The notes: generated from the sequence alone by a model not told the origin. DNA of 32,488 bases from Anaerotignum lactatifermentans DSM 14214 (GCF_900142265.1 NZ_FRAH01000037.1:1-32488); one strand, 5' to 3'; positions 8,761 through 17,142 are shown, counted from the stretch's first letter. Translations and numbers: made by a program.

Positions 8761-9645
8761 TGTAGATATTAGTATGATCTGTGCAAATAATTTACTGAAT
8801 AAAAAGGATTTTTATGTTAAAAAAGTATGTATGGTATCCCATCCCATTATTTGTTGCGGGCGCGATTAGATTCTTTAGAAAAAGTGTATAGGTTTTGTGG
8901 ATTGCCTTTTTCGAATTGAATGAAAGAAAGATGAGCAAGTTTTGTGTAGTTAAATTCAGTTATATAATATAGTTCAATATTTATAAAGATAATTTTTGAG
9001 TCTATTTAAGTGATTCAAAATTGATACCTTGAATAAGTACTTATTTCATAGTTTTATAAAAGGATTCCATTAGGAAATGGAAGTAAGAATTTTTTTAACG
9101 TGAATAGTATTTCTATCCTTTAAGAGCATTGGAATTTTTGTATACTAAAATGAGAACTTGGCTCTATATGACTAATTAAACCAGCTTTTTGATGTTCTTT
9201 TAATATGATTGATTAAGTGGAATAGAAATAAATTAGCCTATCGTTTTATAACCATTGACTGCTGAGATTAATATTAAGGAAACAGCGAAACTGTCAGATT
9301 GATTTCTTTGTGGGAGCACGGGGCATATCATCTGCCCATATTTTTCACTAGTGCTTTATCATAATTTTGTGAATATAAAGTAGGTCGCTTTTGGCGAAAG
9401 TCTAATAATCTTGTTTCAACTTTCTTGTATCATATCAAACGGGTAAAATTTTAAAATACTAACAAGTAAAATGATAATCAATATTATTGGTTAGTATGAT
9501 TTCGGAGGCTGTATGAGAGATTATATAAAACATAACAGTTAGCTAATGACAACTGAACAACTTTTTTGTTTGATTGTGATGGTATTAAAATGATTTCTTA
9601 TATTTATAATGTATCTCAAAAATTACGTAAATAAATATTTTTTTC
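8761..9645. other. 885 bp without a supported gene
   Basis: Very AT-rich DNA with no frame that looks coding and no family I recognise. Things seen: a short GC-rich palindrome GGGCATATCATCTGCCC at 9321-9337 followed by a small T run; opposed half-sites CTAAC (9459-9463) and GTTAG (9490-9494) inside the inverted pair ATACTAAC/GTTAGTAT; and GTTAGCTAATGACAAC at 9538-9553, a poor match to the DtxR-type palindrome. It may be a decayed gene or an extended regulatory region of feoA. Confidence 0.5.
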
Positions 9646-9674
9646 TTGACACATGTAATACTAAGGTATATACT
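9646..9674 (+). promoter_or_regulatory. Consensus sigma-A promoter for the feo operon
   Basis: TTGACA at 9646-9651, a 17-base spacer and TATACT at 9669-9674 make a near-perfect promoter about 100 bases before feoA. The first operator begins 7 bases after the -10, over the expected start point. Confidence 0.85.
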
Positions 9675-9681
9675 ATGTGTG

Positions 9682-9699
9682 AGTTAGATAACGCTAACT
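9682..9699. promoter_or_regulatory. Predicted DtxR-type operator (box C) at the feo promoter
   Basis: AGTTAGATAACGCTAACT: perfect 6-base arms around a 6-base centre, placed over the expected transcription start of the feo promoter. This is the classic repressor position. Confidence 0.75.
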
Positions 9700-9714
9700 G
9701 CAATATATTTGTGT

Positions 9715-9730
9715 ATTAGCTGTAACTAAC
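9715..9730. promoter_or_regulatory. Predicted second DtxR-type operator (box D) upstream of feoA
   Basis: ATTAGCTGTAACTAAC has the same 5+6+5 spacing with one arm mismatch. It lies 32 bases (about three helical turns) after box C, so dimers could bind on one DNA face. A further TTAGC half-site follows at 9736-9740. Confidence 0.6.
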
Positions 9731-9777
9731 ATAAATTAGCGTATTGAAAGTAAATACATAATAAAGGGAGAATTTTC

Positions 9778-9990
9778 ATGACATTAGAACATGCACTTGA
9801 GGGAAAAGAATATATTATTCAAAGCATTAATACAGATGATGAGGAGTTAAATGCATTTTTATTTTCTCTTGGCTGTTATGCAGGCGAACCAATTACAGTT
9901 GTTTCTCGATTAAAAGGTGGATGCGTTGTTTCCATTAAGGACGGTAGATACAATATCGATAATCAATTGGCAGCAGCAATTCAGATTTGA
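9778..9990 (+). CDS. feoA: FeoA, small SH3-like partner of ferrous iron transport
   Basis: A 70-residue cytoplasmic protein with the FeoA beta-barrel pattern: LFSLGCYAGEPITVVSRLKGGCVVSIKDGRYNID, seen as LGCYAGEPI, then VVSI and the closing NIDNQLAAAIQI strand. In the family the equivalent of LG.x.G.xi.v leads the SH3-like barrel. AAAGGGAG lies 8 bases before ATG. FeoA is thought to bind FeoB and tune its activity. It is preceded by two DtxR-type boxes and lies 98 bases before feoB. Confidence 0.93.
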   Translation: MTLEHALEGKEYIIQSINTDDEELNAFLFSLGCYAGEPITVVSRLKGGCVVSIKDGRYNIDNQLAAAIQI

Positions 9991-10011
9991 TTTTTATGAG
10001 AGTCGTTTATT

Positions 10012-10045
10012 TTGACATATGGTTAGCGTAAGATAACTATATGTC
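10012..10045. promoter_or_regulatory. Palindrome with degenerate DtxR-type box (box H) and possible promoter between feoA and feoB
   Basis: GACATAT (10014-10020) and ATATGTC (10039-10045) flank GTTAGCGTAAGATAAC (10022-10037), forming a 12-bp stem with an 8-base loop. The inner 16 bases match the reverse complement of box C at 13 of 16 positions. TTGACA at 10012-10017 could be a -35, though the -10 candidates (around 10034-10043) are weak. It could be an operator, an RNA hairpin that sets the feoA:feoB ratio, or both. Confidence 0.5.
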
Positions 10046-10088
10046 TGAATATAAAGCAAATATTATATAGGGAAGAGGAGGAAGTATT

Positions 10089-12095
10089 ATGAGAATTGCC
10101 CTTGCAGGCAACCCGAACTCCGGTAAAACCACTATGTTCAATGCCTTGACAGGTAGAAATGAAAAAGTGGGGAACTGGGCTGGCGTTACGGTTGAAAAAA
10201 AAGAACATCCTATTAAAAAGAATTACTCTGGAGAAGTGGAAGAACTGGTTGCAGTTGACCTTCCGGGTGCATATTCAATGTCACCTTTCACATCGGAAGA
10301 AAGTATCACAAGCTCTTACGTTAGAAATGAACATCCAGATGCCATTATTAATATTGTGGATGCAACTAATTTAAGTCGTAGCTTGTTTTTTACGACACAG
10401 CTTTTGGAATTGGGAATTCCTGTGGTAGTAGCATTGAATAAAAGTGATATCAATAAGAAAAAAGAAACTACCATCAATACAAAAGTCCTTTCAGAAAAGC
10501 TGGGCTGCCCGGTAGTAGAAACAGTTTCAACTGCTGCAGAAGGTCTGAAATTGGTTGTTGATGCAGCGGTGGCTTCAAAGGGACAAGTTCAAAAAGCACC
10601 CTATGTGCAAGGGGATATTGATTTGACCAATAAGCATGTCGTTGAAGAAGCGGATCGAAAACGATTTGCATTTGTAAATGATCTGGTGTCCCAAGTGGAA
10701 AAAAGAAAAATCTTGACAAAAGATAAGGGCACAGGTGACGCAATAGATAATGTTTTGACCAACAAAATCGTGGGTATTCCCATCTTTGCTGTTGTCATGT
10801 TTTTGGTATTCCAAATTTCACAGGTATGGGTTGGTCCATTGATCGCGGATACATTGGTTGCTTGGATTGAAACTTTCCAGGGTTACATCGGTGAATTACT
10901 GGCAGATGCGAATCCACTGCTGTCAGCCTTGTTGGTTGATGGTATCATCGGCGGCGTTGGTGCCGTTGTTGGTTTCCTGCCACTGGTTATGATCATGTAT
11001 TTCCTGATTGCATTGCTGGAAGATTGTGGATATATGTCCCGTGTTTCTGTTGTGCTGGATCCAATCTTTAAAAAAGTTGGTCTTTCTGGTAAATCCGTGA
11101 TTCCTTTTGTAATCGGTACTGGTTGTGCAATTCCTGGTGTTATGGCAAGCCGTACAATTAGAAACGAACGCGAACGTCGTGCGACAGCAATGCTGACACC
11201 CTTTATGCCCTGTGGTGCAAAAATCCCCGTAATTGCTTTGTTTGCAGGTGCTTTCTTTGAAGATGCTGGTTGGGTTAGTTTCCTGATGTATTTTACTGGC
11301 GTTGTTTTGATTTTCCTTGGTGCTTTGCTCGTAAACAAAATTTCTGGATATAAAAACCGTAAGTCTTTCTTTATTATGGAATTGCCTGAATACAAAGCAC
11401 CCTCTTTTATCTTTGCTTTGAAAGCGATGTGTGCACGTGGCTGGGCGTACATCGTAAAAGCAGCGACCATTATCCTGCTGTGTAATACAGCTGTACAGAT
11501 TATGCAGACTTTCAACTGGAGTTTCCAGGTGGCAGAAACTGCTGATAGCTCCATTTTGGCTTCCATTGCTGGACCATTTGCTTATTTGCTGATTCCCATT
11601 GTTGGTGTACTTAGCTGGCAGCTAGCAGCGGCAGCAGTAACAGGCTTTATTGCAAAAGAAAACGTTGTAGGTACTTTAGCTGTATGCTTTGTTGGTTTGG
11701 AAAATCTGATTGATACAGAAGAGTTGGCAATGATTGAAGGTGCAGGCGGTGAAATTGCAGGTGTAATTGCTATTACAAAAGTTGCTGCACTGGCATATCT
11801 GATGTTCAACCTGTATACACCTCCTTGCTTTGCGGCCATTGGTGCCATGAACTCTGAAATGAAAAGCAAAAAATGGTTGTGGGGCGGTATTGGCTTACAG
11901 TTGTGTACCGGTTATACCATTGGTTTCTTAGTATACCAGATTGGTACTTTGATTACGACAGGTTCTATAGGAGCTGGCTTTGTACCTGGTTTGATTGCAG
12001 TATTGATCATGGTAGCTGTTGTGATTTATCTGTGCAAGAAAACAGAAAAGGAACTGAAACACGAATATGAATTGAACGGAGCGAAAACGGTATGA
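10089..12095 (+). CDS. feoB: FeoB ferrous iron transporter
   Basis: A 668-residue inner-membrane Fe(II) transporter. The N-terminal G domain carries G1 GNPNSGKTT (7-15), switch I Thr in GVTVEKK, G3 DLPG (57-60) and G4 NKSD (117-120), followed by a helical linker to ~residue 215. The membrane part (~225-655) contains two Gate domains, with the family motifs PCGAKIPV and AAAVTGFIAKENVVGTL. GGAAGAGGAGG precedes the ATG by 6 bases. The end overlaps the next gene by ATGA. Length and motifs are complete. Confidence 0.97.
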   Translation: MRIALAGNPNSGKTTMFNALTGRNEKVGNWAGVTVEKKEHPIKKNYSGEVEELVAVDLPGAYSMSPFTSEESITSSYVRNEHPDAIINIVDATNLSRSLFFTTQLLELGIPVVVALNKSDINKKKETTINTKVLSEKLGCPVVETVSTAAEGLKLVVDAAVASKGQVQKAPYVQGDIDLTNKHVVEEADRKRFAFVNDLVSQVEKRKILTKDKGTGDAIDNVLTNKIVGIPIFAVVMFLVFQISQVWVGPLIADTLVAWIETFQGYIGELLADANPLLSALLVDGIIGGVGAVVGFLPLVMIMYFLIALLEDCGYMSRVSVVLDPIFKKVGLSGKSVIPFVIGTGCAIPGVMASRTIRNERERRATAMLTPFMPCGAKIPVIALFAGAFFEDAGWVSFLMYFTGVVLIFLGALLVNKISGYKNRKSFFIMELPEYKAPSFIFALKAMCARGWAYIVKAATIILLCNTAVQIMQTFNWSFQVAETADSSILASIAGPFAYLLIPIVGVLSWQLAAAAVTGFIAKENVVGTLAVCFVGLENLIDTEELAMIEGAGGEIAGVIAITKVAALAYLMFNLYTPPCFAAIGAMNSEMKSKKWLWGGIGLQLCTGYTIGFLVYQIGTLITTGSIGAGFVPGLIAVLIMVAVVIYLCKKTEKELKHEYELNGAKTV

Positions 12096-12265
12096 TTGAT
12101 TATATCATAATTGCAATCATTCTCATCATTGTGGTAGCAGCTGGCATATATGTTTATAGGGCGAAAAAAAGCGGACGGAAATGTATTGGTTGCCCAGATG
12201 GTTGTTCCTGTGGAACAAAAGAAAACGGGCATGGAAGTTGTTGCTGTGATAAGACAAATAAGTAA
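12092..12265 (+). CDS. FeoB-associated Cys-rich membrane protein
   Basis: A 57-residue protein overlapping the feoB stop by ATGA. One N-terminal membrane helix (residues ~4-22, all Ile/Leu/Val/Ala) is followed by a basic stretch and a Cys-rich tail (CIGCPDGCSC and SCCC, eight Cys in all), fitting the FeoB-associated Cys-rich membrane protein family (PF12669). The tail should lie in the cytoplasm and could receive or chaperone Fe(II) from FeoB; the role in the family is not settled. The Cys count and position right after feoB make the call strong despite the small size. Confidence 0.88.
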   Translation: MIDYIIIAIILIIVVAAGIYVYRAKKSGRKCIGCPDGCSCGTKENGHGSCCCDKTNK

Positions 12266-12339
12266 TTGTATTTTCGTAATAACGAATTTGATTATATAAT
12301 TACAGGTTACATCTTATTATATAAGGATGGGTGAGGTAA

Positions 12340-12705
12340 GTGAAACAGAGGAGAGTAACAGAAAATTACTTAAAAACTATTTATGAACTTTCACAAAAAG
12401 GAGTTGTACGCAATCAGCATCTCGTGCATGCCTTATCTGTTTCGCGCGCTACTGTATCTGTTTCCGTAAAGATTCTAGCGGAAGAAGGTTTTGTTTATCT
12501 GGTCGACGGAAAGTATATTTACTTAACTCAGAAAGGTTTGCAGATTGCAAAAGAAATGAATGAAAGATATCAAGTGCTATGTAAATTACTTATCAGTTTG
12601 GGAGTGAAACCAGAAATTGCATCAAGAGATGCATGTGAGTTGGAACATTGTATGGGCGCAGAAAGTTTTTCAGCTTTGAAAACACTTGTACAATGTGAAA
12701 TTTGA
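12340..12705 (+). CDS. DtxR/MntR-family metalloregulator with unusual metal site
   Basis: A 121-residue protein: a winged helix-turn-helix (~1-65; ENYLKTIYELSQKG, then SRATVSVSVKILAEEGFV) and the DtxR dimerisation/metal domain (~66-115) with the hallmark DACELEH. It stops where dimerisation ends, without the SH3-like third domain. By eye against C. diphtheriae DtxR, Cys102, Glu105 and His106 are kept, Met10 becomes Asn, and the ancillary ligands His79, Glu83 and His98 become Tyr, Cys and Ser. GTG start; GAGG is close upstream and AAGGATGG slightly further. It follows the feo genes and is the best candidate reader of the GTTAG-N6-CTAAC boxes. Which metal it senses is unknown. Confidence 0.88.
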   Translation: MKQRRVTENYLKTIYELSQKGVVRNQHLVHALSVSRATVSVSVKILAEEGFVYLVDGKYIYLTQKGLQIAKEMNERYQVLCKLLISLGVKPEIASRDACELEHCMGAESFSALKTLVQCEI

Positions 12706-12767
12706 TTTCCATATTGGAGATTGCATGCTATTCTCTATAAAGTCATGATATTTTAATAGATTCATTT

Positions 12768-12805
12768 AAGCGACGTTCCGTTTTTCTAAATGGAACGTCG
12801 CTTTC
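12768..12805 (+). terminator. Intrinsic terminator after the DtxR-like gene
   Basis: AAGCGACGTTCC (12768-12779) pairs perfectly with GGAACGTCGCTT (12792-12803), with a 12-base loop. The T tract after it is short (TTTCCT), so termination may be partial. Confidence 0.75.
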
Positions 12806-12976
12806 CTGTATAGATTTTTGGAGAAAACTACGGGAAGTATATTAATGCATATAAATTTTTTAAGATTTTTTCTGCAGATGAATTCCTGTATTATAAATAT
12901 CGGGAATACTGGCATTTTCGCAAATGTACTGGATGGCATTGAAATTGAATATTTTATTGAAAATGAGGTGGAGGAT

Positions 12977-13279
12977 ATGTTTCATTTTGATGGAATTTTA
13001 GTAGGAATTGCTTCTTTGTGTATTATTGGTATATTTCATCCGTTGGTAATATGGAGTGAATATTATTTTTCAGAACGTATTTGGCCAGTATATTTCATGA
13101 TGGGTTTGTTTTGTTTGATACTTTCCTTATTTATGAACAATATATTTTCTGTATTATTAGGTATCTTAGGATGTTCTTTTTTATGGAGTATCAAAGAATT
13201 GAAAGAGCAAACAAAACGTGTTGCACGTGGCTGGTTTCCTCAAAATTCCAAGCGTAAGCAAAAAATGAAATCAAAGTGA
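12977..13279 (+). CDS. DUF4491-family membrane protein
   Basis: A 100-residue protein with about three membrane helices (FHFDGILVGIASLCIIGIFHP first, then two more) and a basic C-terminal tail. The segments IIGIFHPLVIWSEYYF, WPVYF and LWSIKELKEQTKRV..GWFPQN fit DUF4491 as I know it. ATG at 12977 is chosen because GGTGGAGG sits just upstream; the open frame extends further left without family similarity. The function of this family is unknown. It stands alone between a terminator and the SLH gene promoter. Confidence 0.75.
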   Translation: MFHFDGILVGIASLCIIGIFHPLVIWSEYYFSERIWPVYFMMGLFCLILSLFMNNIFSVLLGILGCSFLWSIKELKEQTKRVARGWFPQNSKRKQKMKSK

Positions 13280-13353
13280 TTTTTGGTTTTATCACAGAGA
13301 GATACTGTGAGTGTTTCACAATTTTTATATATCAAATTTGAATAATGTGACGA

Positions 13354-13406
13354 TTGAAATAAAGTTATTGTTCTTTTATAATTAATCCAGTTAGCATATG
13401 CTAACT
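13354..13406 (+). promoter_or_regulatory. Promoter of the SLH/HID gene with perfect DtxR-type operator (box E)
   Basis: TTGAAA (13354-13359), a 17-base spacer and TATAAT (13377-13382) form a strong promoter. AGTTAGCATATGCTAACT (13389-13406), a perfect 18-base palindrome, begins 6 bases after the -10, the same geometry as at feoA. Confidence 0.8.
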
Positions 13407-13480
13407 CTTATCAATTAGAGGGGAAGTGGAATATGTAGAAGGGATTAGATATTAATATGAAATACTTCATTATAACATTA

Positions 13481-13498
13481 AGTTAGTCATTGCTAACT
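13481..13498. promoter_or_regulatory. Second DtxR-type operator (box F) before the SLH/HID gene
   Basis: AGTTAGTCATTGCTAACT sits 92 bases after box E and directly before the ribosome site GAGGAGG. Its 16-base core is identical to box G at 18222-18237. It could serve as a roadblock or loop partner for box E. Confidence 0.75.
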
Positions 13499-13513
13499 GA
13501 AGAGGAGGCGTTT

Positions 13514-14707
13514 ATGAAAAAACTACAGGCACAGATATGTGCAGCATTAATGACTTCAAGTATTGCGTTGGGGGCACTTCCCTCCGCACAGGTATTTGCG
13601 GCTAGTTCTGATATTGATGGACATTGGGCGCAACAACAAATATTAACATTCGCGGAGAATGGATATATTGCTGGTGATGGAACTGGGAATTATCTTCCAA
13701 ATCAGATTATGACAAGAGCGCAGTTTGCAGCTGTTATTAATCGAGTAATGGGGTATACAGAAGAATCTCCATCTATTGCAAACTATACAGATGTAGAAGA
13801 TAGTGCTTGGTATCGCTCTGATTTAGCAAAAGCTTTATCGGCAGGATATATGAGCGGAACATCGGCAACCACTATGTCCCCGAATCAGCCTGTCACAAGA
13901 GAACAGGCTGCGGTTATGATTGTAAGACTGCTTGAAGAAAATACTTCAGTAGATTTATCTGTTTTGGATGATTTTACAGATAGAGGTGATATATCTGCTT
14001 TTGCAGTAAATGCAATGGCAAAGTTAATTTCTGATGGATATCTTTATGGTGCGGATGGCAAATTAATGCCTCAAAAATCAATGACACGAGCGGAAGGTAT
14101 CGCTCTTCTTTCCAGATCTATGGATGCACTAAAAGATACCAATCTTGAAGAAGAAAAAGAGGAAACAAAGACGGAAGAAAAAGACAATTCCAATAAAGGA
14201 AGTTCTGGAGGCAGTAGCGGCGGTGGTAGCAGCAGCGGCGGCGGTGGCAGCAGCAGCGGTGGCGGTGGCAGCAGCAGCGGTGGCGGTGGTAGCTCCAAAC
14301 CTTCTCAGAATATCGCTAAAGCTGCACAGACGAAACTGGTAGATTTAGGACGAAGTCAGTATGTTGTCGTTTCCTTTGAAGAAGGTTTTTCCAAGGATAA
14401 TACAAAACTGATCATTGACGGAGTTGATGTTACTTCTAATTTTACCAATGTAGATGATGATGGAACCATCGTCAAATGGGAACTGACTTCTTTGAATCCT
14501 GCCAAATTGGTATTGGAAAGCGGAAACAGCAAACAGGAAGTAAAGCTGACAGATAACCAGAACCCTAAAGAACCGGAAGTATTGGCGTCAGTACCAGAAT
14601 CCTATAATCTGATGGCAAATGGCGCTGTAGCGGTTTGGGACTATCATTTGACAAATTATGATGAAGCTGGGGTTGTAAGAGTATATCCTAAAAAAAACAA
14701 CATTTGA
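13514..14707 (+). CDS. SLH-domain surface protein, N-terminal part (frame ends after an A8 run)
   Basis: A 397-residue frame: signal peptide (1-29, cleavage near AQVFA), three SLH domains (~33-205; each ends in the anchor motif, MTRAQ, VTREQ and MTRAE), an acidic stretch, a Gly/Ser linker (~235-260) and a beta domain of extracellular type. SLH triplets bind secondary cell-wall polymer, so the protein should sit on the cell surface. The frame runs into TGA just after an A8 run (14690-14697). With seven A's it would continue as PKKTTFDLDASDES into the 800-residue frame that follows, so this is probably the first third of one protein of ~1,200 residues. GAGGAGG precedes the ATG at 13514. Confidence 0.85.
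   Translation: MKKLQAQICAALMTSSIALGALPSAQVFAASSDIDGHWAQQQILTFAENGYIAGDGTGNYLPNQIMTRAQFAAVINRVMGYTEESPSIANYTDVEDSAWYRSDLAKALSAGYMSGTSATTMSPNQPVTREQAAVMIVRLLEENTSVDLSVLDDFTDRGDISAFAVNAMAKLISDGYLYGADGKLMPQKSMTRAEGIALLSRSMDALKDTNLEEEKEETKTEEKDNSNKGSSGGSSGGGSSSGGGGSSSGGGGSSSGGGGSSKPSQNIAKAAQTKLVDLGRSQYVVVSFEEGFSKDNTKLIIDGVDVTSNFTNVDDDGTIVKWELTSLNPAKLVLESGNSKQEVKLTDNQNPKEPEVLASVPESYNLMANGAVAVWDYHLTNYDEAGVVRVYPKKNNI
14228..14290 (+). repeat. Three 21-bp tandem repeats coding an SSSGGGG linker
   Basis: Three near-identical copies (14228, 14249 and 14270) of AGCAGCAGCGGTGGCGGTGG plus one base, each coding Ser-Ser-Ser-Gly-Gly-Gly-Gly. They form a flexible linker between the SLH anchor and the outer domains. 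Copy-number change would stay in frame and alter only the linker length. Confidence 0.9.
14690..14697 (+). other. A8 homopolymer at a frame break
   Basis: Eight A's after CCT. Removing one base joins the SLH frame to the downstream 800-residue frame without any other change. It could be a phase-variable tract, a site of transcriptional slippage or +1 frameshifting, a real recent mutation or a sequencing error. Confidence 0.85.
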
Positions 14708-17108
14708 TTTGGACGCATCTGATGAATCCATCCCATACTATAGCCCTGATGCAGAAGTTACAGAAGAAGGCACAGGTGAAGTTACAGGTGAAGTTATCGT
14801 AATGTTCAATTATTCCACTGCAGAAGAAAAACAGTGGTTCGACGGCATTACGGATGTTGATCTGGTGGCATTCAATGAAAATAATAACACCTTAAATGAT
14901 AAACTTCAGTACACAAAAGGGCAAGCGGAGCACCACGGAAAAACAGTTGGTCAAATTAGTATATCTTTGGGACAGACTAATTTCCGTAACAATGGACGTT
15001 ACAACATCAGAGTTACAAGTGGTGGACAAAGCTGGTTGTTCCCGATTCATGTGGTAAATGAAAAAGCACCATCTATGCATTTACAGTGGGATGGCGGCGT
15101 CATCCAAAGCGGTGAAAACGTGCGTTTCCATGTAGAGGATATGGTATACGGCATTACAATGCCTGTATATCGTGTAACATTGACTGCACCGGATGGAAAA
15201 ATAAAAGAGCTGGAAAAATTTACAGATTACTACCTGATTGGTGAATTGTTCGTTCTCTACAACGATGTTGAGGGACATAATAATATTCCAGATAATGGAA
15301 CATATACGATTAAGGTTTATGCTGAGGGCTTCAAACCTATGGAAACAACTTTTGTAGTTGGCAGTGGAGTGAATAATGCCATTACATATGCTGGTGCTGA
15401 TGCTGTTACCATGGCAACCTTCGATGGAGGCGGGTCTTCCGGTGGAGACGGTGGCAGCAACGTGATGAACGCATATCTGATTTTTGACTCTGATTTGCTG
15501 GCAAATGCGGAAATTCTGACGGAACTGGGCATCGAACAGGAAAGTGCAGCAAAAATTGCTGAAAGATGGGATCAGGATATGACAAGCTGGCTTTATGTTT
15601 TTGATAAAGGTGGCAAAGTATTCTATGACTACAGCGGAAAGAGCGGCGCCTTTACCAATATGGTAGACAAAGCAGAAGCTGATGGTGAATATCTGACTTT
15701 TGCTGAATTCCAGAAAGAAGGAACTGCTTCTGTAACGCAGAATCGCCCTTACGCAGCAAAATATGTACTGGAAGACAACCTCCTTGGGGAAACACAAATG
15801 GGCGGTAGCTACATCGGTAGACCTGCACCAGAACTGACTGTGGTAGAAAGTCAAGAAGGTTCTGACCTGAAGCTTAGCTGCGCAGACACAACTTACTTGG
15901 CTGCGATTGCAGAGGATGGAGAAATTTATCTCAACGGTGATCTGTATCCATTGGCTCAAGATGATTTTACTGTAAAACTGAAAGATGCTACTTTGACAAT
16001 AGTTAAAGACAAACTGAAAGTAGGCGAAAATACCATTCGTATTTCAGTTGGCGGATATCAGGATAAAAAAATCGAAGTGGATTATGGCAAAACAGTTGAA
16101 GAAACAGTTCTGGAAGTAAAAGCTGGAAATATTGGCGAAGCTGTTACTGTAACGGCTGCAGGGGAAAATGCCACAGGTGACATCTGGAAATATCTGACAG
16201 AAGTCAAGCTGACATATCCAGATAATACAGAGAAAAAAGTTTTGCCTGATGGAGATGAATCTGTTTATAAAGAGATTGGTTATGAAATTTCTGGAAAAGA
16301 CTTGATTTTGGGGAAAGATTTGTTTACACAGGCTGGCAAATACCAGATCGCTGTTACGGCAAAATATTATGGTACGAAAACAGTAGAATTCACTGTTGTT
16401 GATGGAACATCTACAGAAACAAAACCTTTACCGGAATATAAGGGAGTAACTTGTGAAAAAAGTGCTTTCTATGAAGTAACTTACACATTCACTTTCACAC
16501 CGTCTTACGATAAGAATATCGAAGCGTGGATAGGTGCTGTAAACAAAGTAACAGTCAATGGTACAGAGTATAGTTCCGGTGTAGGTGATCCGTATTTCAC
16601 AACCAACACAACAGACCAGAAGATCATTCTTCATGGGGATAAACCTTTCAAAGATGGCGATAATACTGTTGTGATTTCCGCAGAAGACTATAAAGATTTG
16701 ACATTGACAGTTGGAAAAGATGGAACCATTGGCGGAGATGCTGGAGAAGATCCAGGGGAGCCGGGAGAAAATCAGGATGCTCCAGCAGTAAAATCTTTAG
16801 ATTTTGTTGAACCTAGTTACATGTCAAACGGTTATTATCGTTTGAAATTTAATCTGACTGAGGATGATGCATCTGCTTATTTGGAAGCGATTACTTCCAT
16901 AAAGATTAACGAAGTGGAGTGTAACAAAAAGGAAACAAGTTTCTCGGGCAACACAAATTCCTATAAGTTCTCCAATGATGAGGCATATGGAGGAGATGAT
17001 CAATTCATTGATTTCACGGAAGATTGTTTCTCAGGAGAAGGGGAACACACTTTAACAATTTCTGCAGATGACTATGAAACACTGACTTACACATACCCTG
17101 CACAATAA
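14698..17108 (+). CDS. C-terminal part of the SLH surface protein, with HID/DUF1533-like repeats
   Basis: About 800 residues in the +1 frame relative to the SLH part, with no ribosome site and no ATG at its beginning (first possible start TTG 14709), so it is read here as the continuation of that protein. It holds several beta-rich repeats, each built as W/Y-hydrophobic-x-x-I-x-x-V-x-hydrophobic-N-G (for example IEAWIGAVNKVTVNGTEY near 16520 and SAYLEAITSIKINEVE near 16870) and closing with a G-x-N/H-T-hydrophobic-x-I-S-A-x-x-Y strand (DNTVVISAEDYKDLTL, EHTLTISADDYETLTY, ENTIRISVGGYQDK). This resembles PF07550 (formerly DUF1533, Shr-like hemoglobin-interacting domain). Hemoglobin/heme capture at the surface is inferred, and supported by the iron-type operators upstream. 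It ends at TAA 17108, before a terminator. Confidence 0.75.
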
Positions 17109-17142
17109 TTTGCATAGGAACCAGTTTTAGTAGGATAAAATG

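Noticed and set aside
9262-9350. Possible remnant of a coding gene in the gap before feoA
   Set aside because: Short frames in several phases give no recognisable family and no consistent codon pattern.
9538-9553. GTTAGCTAATGACAAC as another DtxR-type operator
   Set aside because: The right arm differs at several positions and it lies upstream of the -35 of feoA; kept only as a weak sequence note.
12291-12324. Two copies of ATTATATAA before the DtxR-like gene as an autoregulatory site
   Set aside because: The motif is pure A/T and common by chance in this DNA; it does not resemble the GTTAG boxes.
14071-14298. Minus-strand frame rich in Leu-Pro repeats
   Set aside because: It is the complement of the SSSGGGG linker repeats of the SLH gene and has no ribosome site.
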